A stretch of DNA of 16,426 nucleotides. Source: Bacillota bacterium. GTDB lineage: Bacteria > Bacillota > Bacilli > Bacillales > Cytobacillaceae. The number at the start of each line of letters is the position of its first letter. The first letter of the stretch is position 1. A program made the position numbers and the translations under genes. Location of the stretch: positions 1 to 16,426 of the forward strand of contig JAEWIG010000179.1 in assembly GCA_023387295.1 (NCBI GenBank). Reading direction: 5' to 3'. The notes below the pieces were generated by a model. That model was given only the letters and a program-made list of their open reading frames with translations. It had not been told where the DNA came from and ran no database searches. Of the stretch, positions 14,691 through 16,426 are shown in pieces.

Positions 14691-15650
14691 ATGCTTAATT
14701 CCAATATACAGAATTTATTTTTGCCATTCTTTTCAGCAAGTACTTCACAAACTTATTTAAAAAAATGTTATCAAAAACAAAAGATCGAAGACGCCGATAA
14801 AAAAAGCTATGAAAATTGTTATCCTTTTATATATTATCTTGAGCATGGTCAAATTTATTATCAACAAGCTGAGTCTGCCCCATTAATGATTCAACCAATT
14901 CTCTTATTTTATGGCTTCGTTCATCTTATAAAAGCATGTATACTAACGGTTGATCCTAATTATCCTGAAACAACAGCTGTCCTAGCCCATGGGGTTTCAA
15001 CGAGAAAGCGGAAAAAACAGCAATATCTTTTTTTTCAAGATGAAGTCAAATTCCAAAAAAATGGTCTTTTTCCTTTCATGGCTCAAAAAATGTTTCATAT
15101 GAAACATTTTGAAGGAGATAAAGCTACGATGAAGGAACTGCTTACACAAATATCTGAAATAAATACTATGTTTATGACTACTGAGGGAATGGAAACTTTC
15201 ATTCCGATTAATCAGGAGAACAATACATTCGTCCTCTCCAAATCAATATTAGATCATTACCATATGACGGAATCTCATTTTATTAATTATTGGAAGTCAA
15301 TCTCTTCGTCTCACATCATTATTGAAGAAAGAAATAACCGGGATATTCGTTTTAAATTACATTATGCAAATTTAGAAGAGCTTTTACCTATTAAATTAAA
15401 TCTAAATAATAATCAACTTTACTTTCCACTAGTAAAAAGCCGCTTAAACCTTTTTCCAGAGCTATTGATTCACTACTTATTGCTATACAATTTAAGCATG
15501 ATTGCCCGTTACGAAACAGAATGGTGGAGTGAACTCATTAAAATGATGCCTAATCAAGATTTTCCTTTTATCCGATCATTTTTAAGTAGCACTTCCCAAA
15601 AAGGACCCTATATCATTAATCAATTTCTCGTAACTAAAAACAAATTTTAA
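14691..15650 (+). CDS. yaaC: YaaC-like protein of unknown function
   Basis: This 319-residue protein matches the YaaC family of Bacillus by length (about 315 in B. subtilis) and position: divergent from guaB and convergent with the end of the origin-proximal rRNA operon. Conserved-looking blocks include CYPFIYYLEHGQIYYQQA (about 43-60), PILLFYGFVHLIKACILTVDP (about 69-89), the basic segment VSTRKRKKQ (about 103-111) and a YETEWWSELIKMMPNQ stretch (about 279-294). There is no signal peptide or clear enzyme motif; the hydrophobic parts look like buried helices. The ATG at 14691 has GGAGGGG upstream. It is richer in A/T and asparagine than its neighbours. The function is unknown, and no nucleotide-binding motif is evident. 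Confidence 0.88.
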   Translation: MLNSNIQNLFLPFFSASTSQTYLKKCYQKQKIEDADKKSYENCYPFIYYLEHGQIYYQQAESAPLMIQPILLFYGFVHLIKACILTVDPNYPETTAVLAHGVSTRKRKKQQYLFFQDEVKFQKNGLFPFMAQKMFHMKHFEGDKATMKELLTQISEINTMFMTTEGMETFIPINQENNTFVLSKSILDHYHMTESHFINYWKSISSSHIIIEERNNRDIRFKLHYANLEELLPIKLNLNNNQLYFPLVKSRLNLFPELLIHYLLLYNLSMIARYETEWWSELIKMMPNQDFPFIRSFLSSTSQKGPYIINQFLVTKNKF

Positions 15651-15865
15651 CGTAAATAGACTTTGTTTATTTAGTTATCTATTGGACATTTATTATTAGC
15701 TCTTGCGATAGTTAGTCCAATAGAGCCTTCCAATCGGACATTTTACCTTTATTTCATAGTTGATTTATGTATTCCTCGTTTTGGCCATTGGAAACAACTC
15801 ATAGACAGTTTCCATCAATATTTGCTATTCATTTTTTCATTATGTATGTTCTTCGAACATTTACA
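15651..15865. other. Gap after yaaC with inverted repeats, no gene
   Basis: No credible gene is seen. It contains a perfect 9-bp inverted repeat (CTATTGGAC 15679-15687, GTCCAATAG 15715-15723, 27 nt apart) and a 7-bp inverted repeat (TGGAAAC 15789-15795, GTTTCCA 15808-15814). Neither has a following T-run, so no clear yaaC terminator is visible. The far end (from about 15825) is already similar to sequence beyond the intact 5S terminator. Confidence 0.5.
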
Positions 15866-15898
15866 AACAAAAAAGAACAGCCTCATTAGCTGTTCTTT
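15866..15898 (-). terminator. Duplicate rrn terminator (degenerate copy)
   Basis: On the minus strand, AAAGAACAGC, loop TAATGAG and GCTGTTCTTT form the same 10-bp hairpin as at 16263-16289, followed by TTTTTTG. It is joined to a truncated 5S copy. It may also serve as a terminator for the convergent yaaC. Confidence 0.8.
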
Positions 15899-15903
15899 AC
15901 CTT

Positions 15904-15955
15904 GCCTAGCGACGTCCTACTCTCACAGGGGCACCCCCAACTACCATCAACGCTG
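15904..15955 (-). pseudogene. Truncated 5S rRNA, 3' half only
   Basis: The 52 nt on the minus strand repeat the last part of the intact 5S gene: GATGGTAGTTGGGGG, then CCCCTGTGAGAGTAGGACG and TCGCTAGGC. It differs from the intact copy by a shortened loop (GGGGTGCCCC instead of GGGGCTCTCCCC) and by AACGC in place of GGCGC-type pairs. The 5' half is missing, with homology ending abruptly at 15955, so it cannot fold as a working 5S rRNA. It is followed by the same terminator as the intact gene. Confidence 0.85.
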
Positions 15956-16256
15956 CCCTCGGCTTTGAATAAACAGCGGATCTCTGCGTCAGCTGCGCTC
16001 CTTCCGTCCTCATGTGCGTCGCACATTCCGATTTTTTCATTATTTAGGAATCCTGTAATGTAGATATACCTTCGTCCCGATTTCAGAAAGCTTATTCTAG
16101 AAGTGGCTCAATCGGTACGCTGATGTATTTTCAAGGAAGATTACTCAAACGTGCTTCCTTGACCTCCTTGTTTCTTCAAACCCTCAGGAATCCTGCACTT
16201 AACTTTTATCCCACTTCTATTTATTTTCATAATGAATGTTCTTACGAACATTTCTA
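15956..16256. other. Unrecognised spacer rich in inverted repeats
   Basis: No credible gene or known RNA is recognised. The spacer holds a 15-nt palindrome ATGTGCGTCGCACAT (16012-16026) followed on the plus strand by TCCGATTTTTT. It also has a 9-bp inverted repeat TCAAGGAAG/CTTCCTTGA (16131-16139, 16154-16162) nested in a second one, TAGAAGTGG/CCACTTCTA (16098-16106, 16211-16219), and a direct repeat AGGAATCCTG (twice). The last ~35 bp (AATGTTC-TTAC-GAACATT) resemble sequence beyond the degenerate 5S terminator at 15846-15862. Confidence 0.5.
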
Positions 16257-16289
16257 TATAAAAAAGAACAGCCTCATTAGCTGTTCTTT
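16257..16289 (-). terminator. rrn operon terminator after intact 5S
   Basis: On the minus strand, AAAGAACAGC (16280-16289), loop TAATGAG and GCTGTTCTTT (16263-16272) are followed by a T-run and ATATAG. It ends the rRNA operon whose 5S gene is complete here. Confidence 0.9.
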
Positions 16290-16294
16290 ACTTT

Positions 16295-16412
<118 letters not shown>

Positions 16413-16426
16413 TTTTATTCAATTGA

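Noticed and set aside
15846..16252. GTTC...GAAC dyads (ATGTTCTTCGAACAT, AATGTTCTTACGAACATT) as possible LexA boxes
   Set aside because: The Bacillus SOS box is GAAC-N4-GTTC, the opposite order. These are better seen as part of the duplicated block beyond the 5S terminator.

Overview
The window reads as a piece of a Bacillaceae chromosome close to the replication origin. It is AT-rich, has strong AGGAGG-type ribosome binding sites and uses TTG starts freely. Read on the minus strand, its gene order is the B. subtilis rrnO-to-rrnA interval: 5S rRNA, then (yaaC on the opposite strand), guaB, dacA, pdxS-pdxT, serS, tRNA-Ser, (dck and dgk on the opposite strand), (yaaH/sleL on the opposite strand), tadA, scr (SRP RNA), dnaX, ebfC (yaaK), recR, yaaL, bofA, and the 5' end of the next 16S rRNA. 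Most genes therefore run right to left here; dgk-dck, sleL and yaaC run left to right. The B. subtilis gene yaaI, expected between yaaH and tadA, is absent. I cannot name the species.

Left part (1-4900). The first 42 bases are the start of a 16S rRNA, preceded by about 430 bp that hold two tandem consensus sigma-A promoters, an rRNA leader with a boxA-like antitermination signal, and the terminator of bofA. Next comes the dnaX-ebfC-recR-yaaL-bofA cluster (replication, recombination and a late-sporulation checkpoint). A similar short motif sits just upstream of the ribosome binding sites of ebfC, recR and yaaL. The SRP RNA gene with its promoter and terminator, and the tRNA adenosine deaminase tadA, complete this block.

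Middle (4900-9800). sleL (yaaH) encodes a LysM-GH18 spore cortex hydrolase and ends in a strong terminator. dgk and dck overlap by 4 bp and form a deoxynucleoside-kinase operon. A tRNA-Ser(UGA) gene has its own promoter and terminator. serS is preceded by a serine T-box with specifier UCC and a clear terminator hairpin, so serine starvation should raise seryl-tRNA synthetase expression.

Right part (9800-16426). pdxS-pdxT encodes the two subunits of PLP synthase, dacA the main DD-carboxypeptidase PBP5, and guaB IMP dehydrogenase; dacA and guaB end in strong hairpins right at their stop codons. yaaC, of unknown function, is divergent from guaB and convergent with the rRNA operon. At the far right is a complete 5S rRNA with terminator. 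Next to it lies a second, truncated copy of the 5S 3' half with the same terminator, and the two are separated by about 340 bp of unrecognised sequence rich in inverted repeats.

Overall this is conserved housekeeping chromosome, not a mobile or defence island, and I see no new multi-gene system. The best leads are the degenerate 5S/terminator duplication and its unexplained spacer, the repeat pair flanking yaaC, the shared pre-RBS motif in the recR cluster, and the base-pairing flanks around the SRP RNA.
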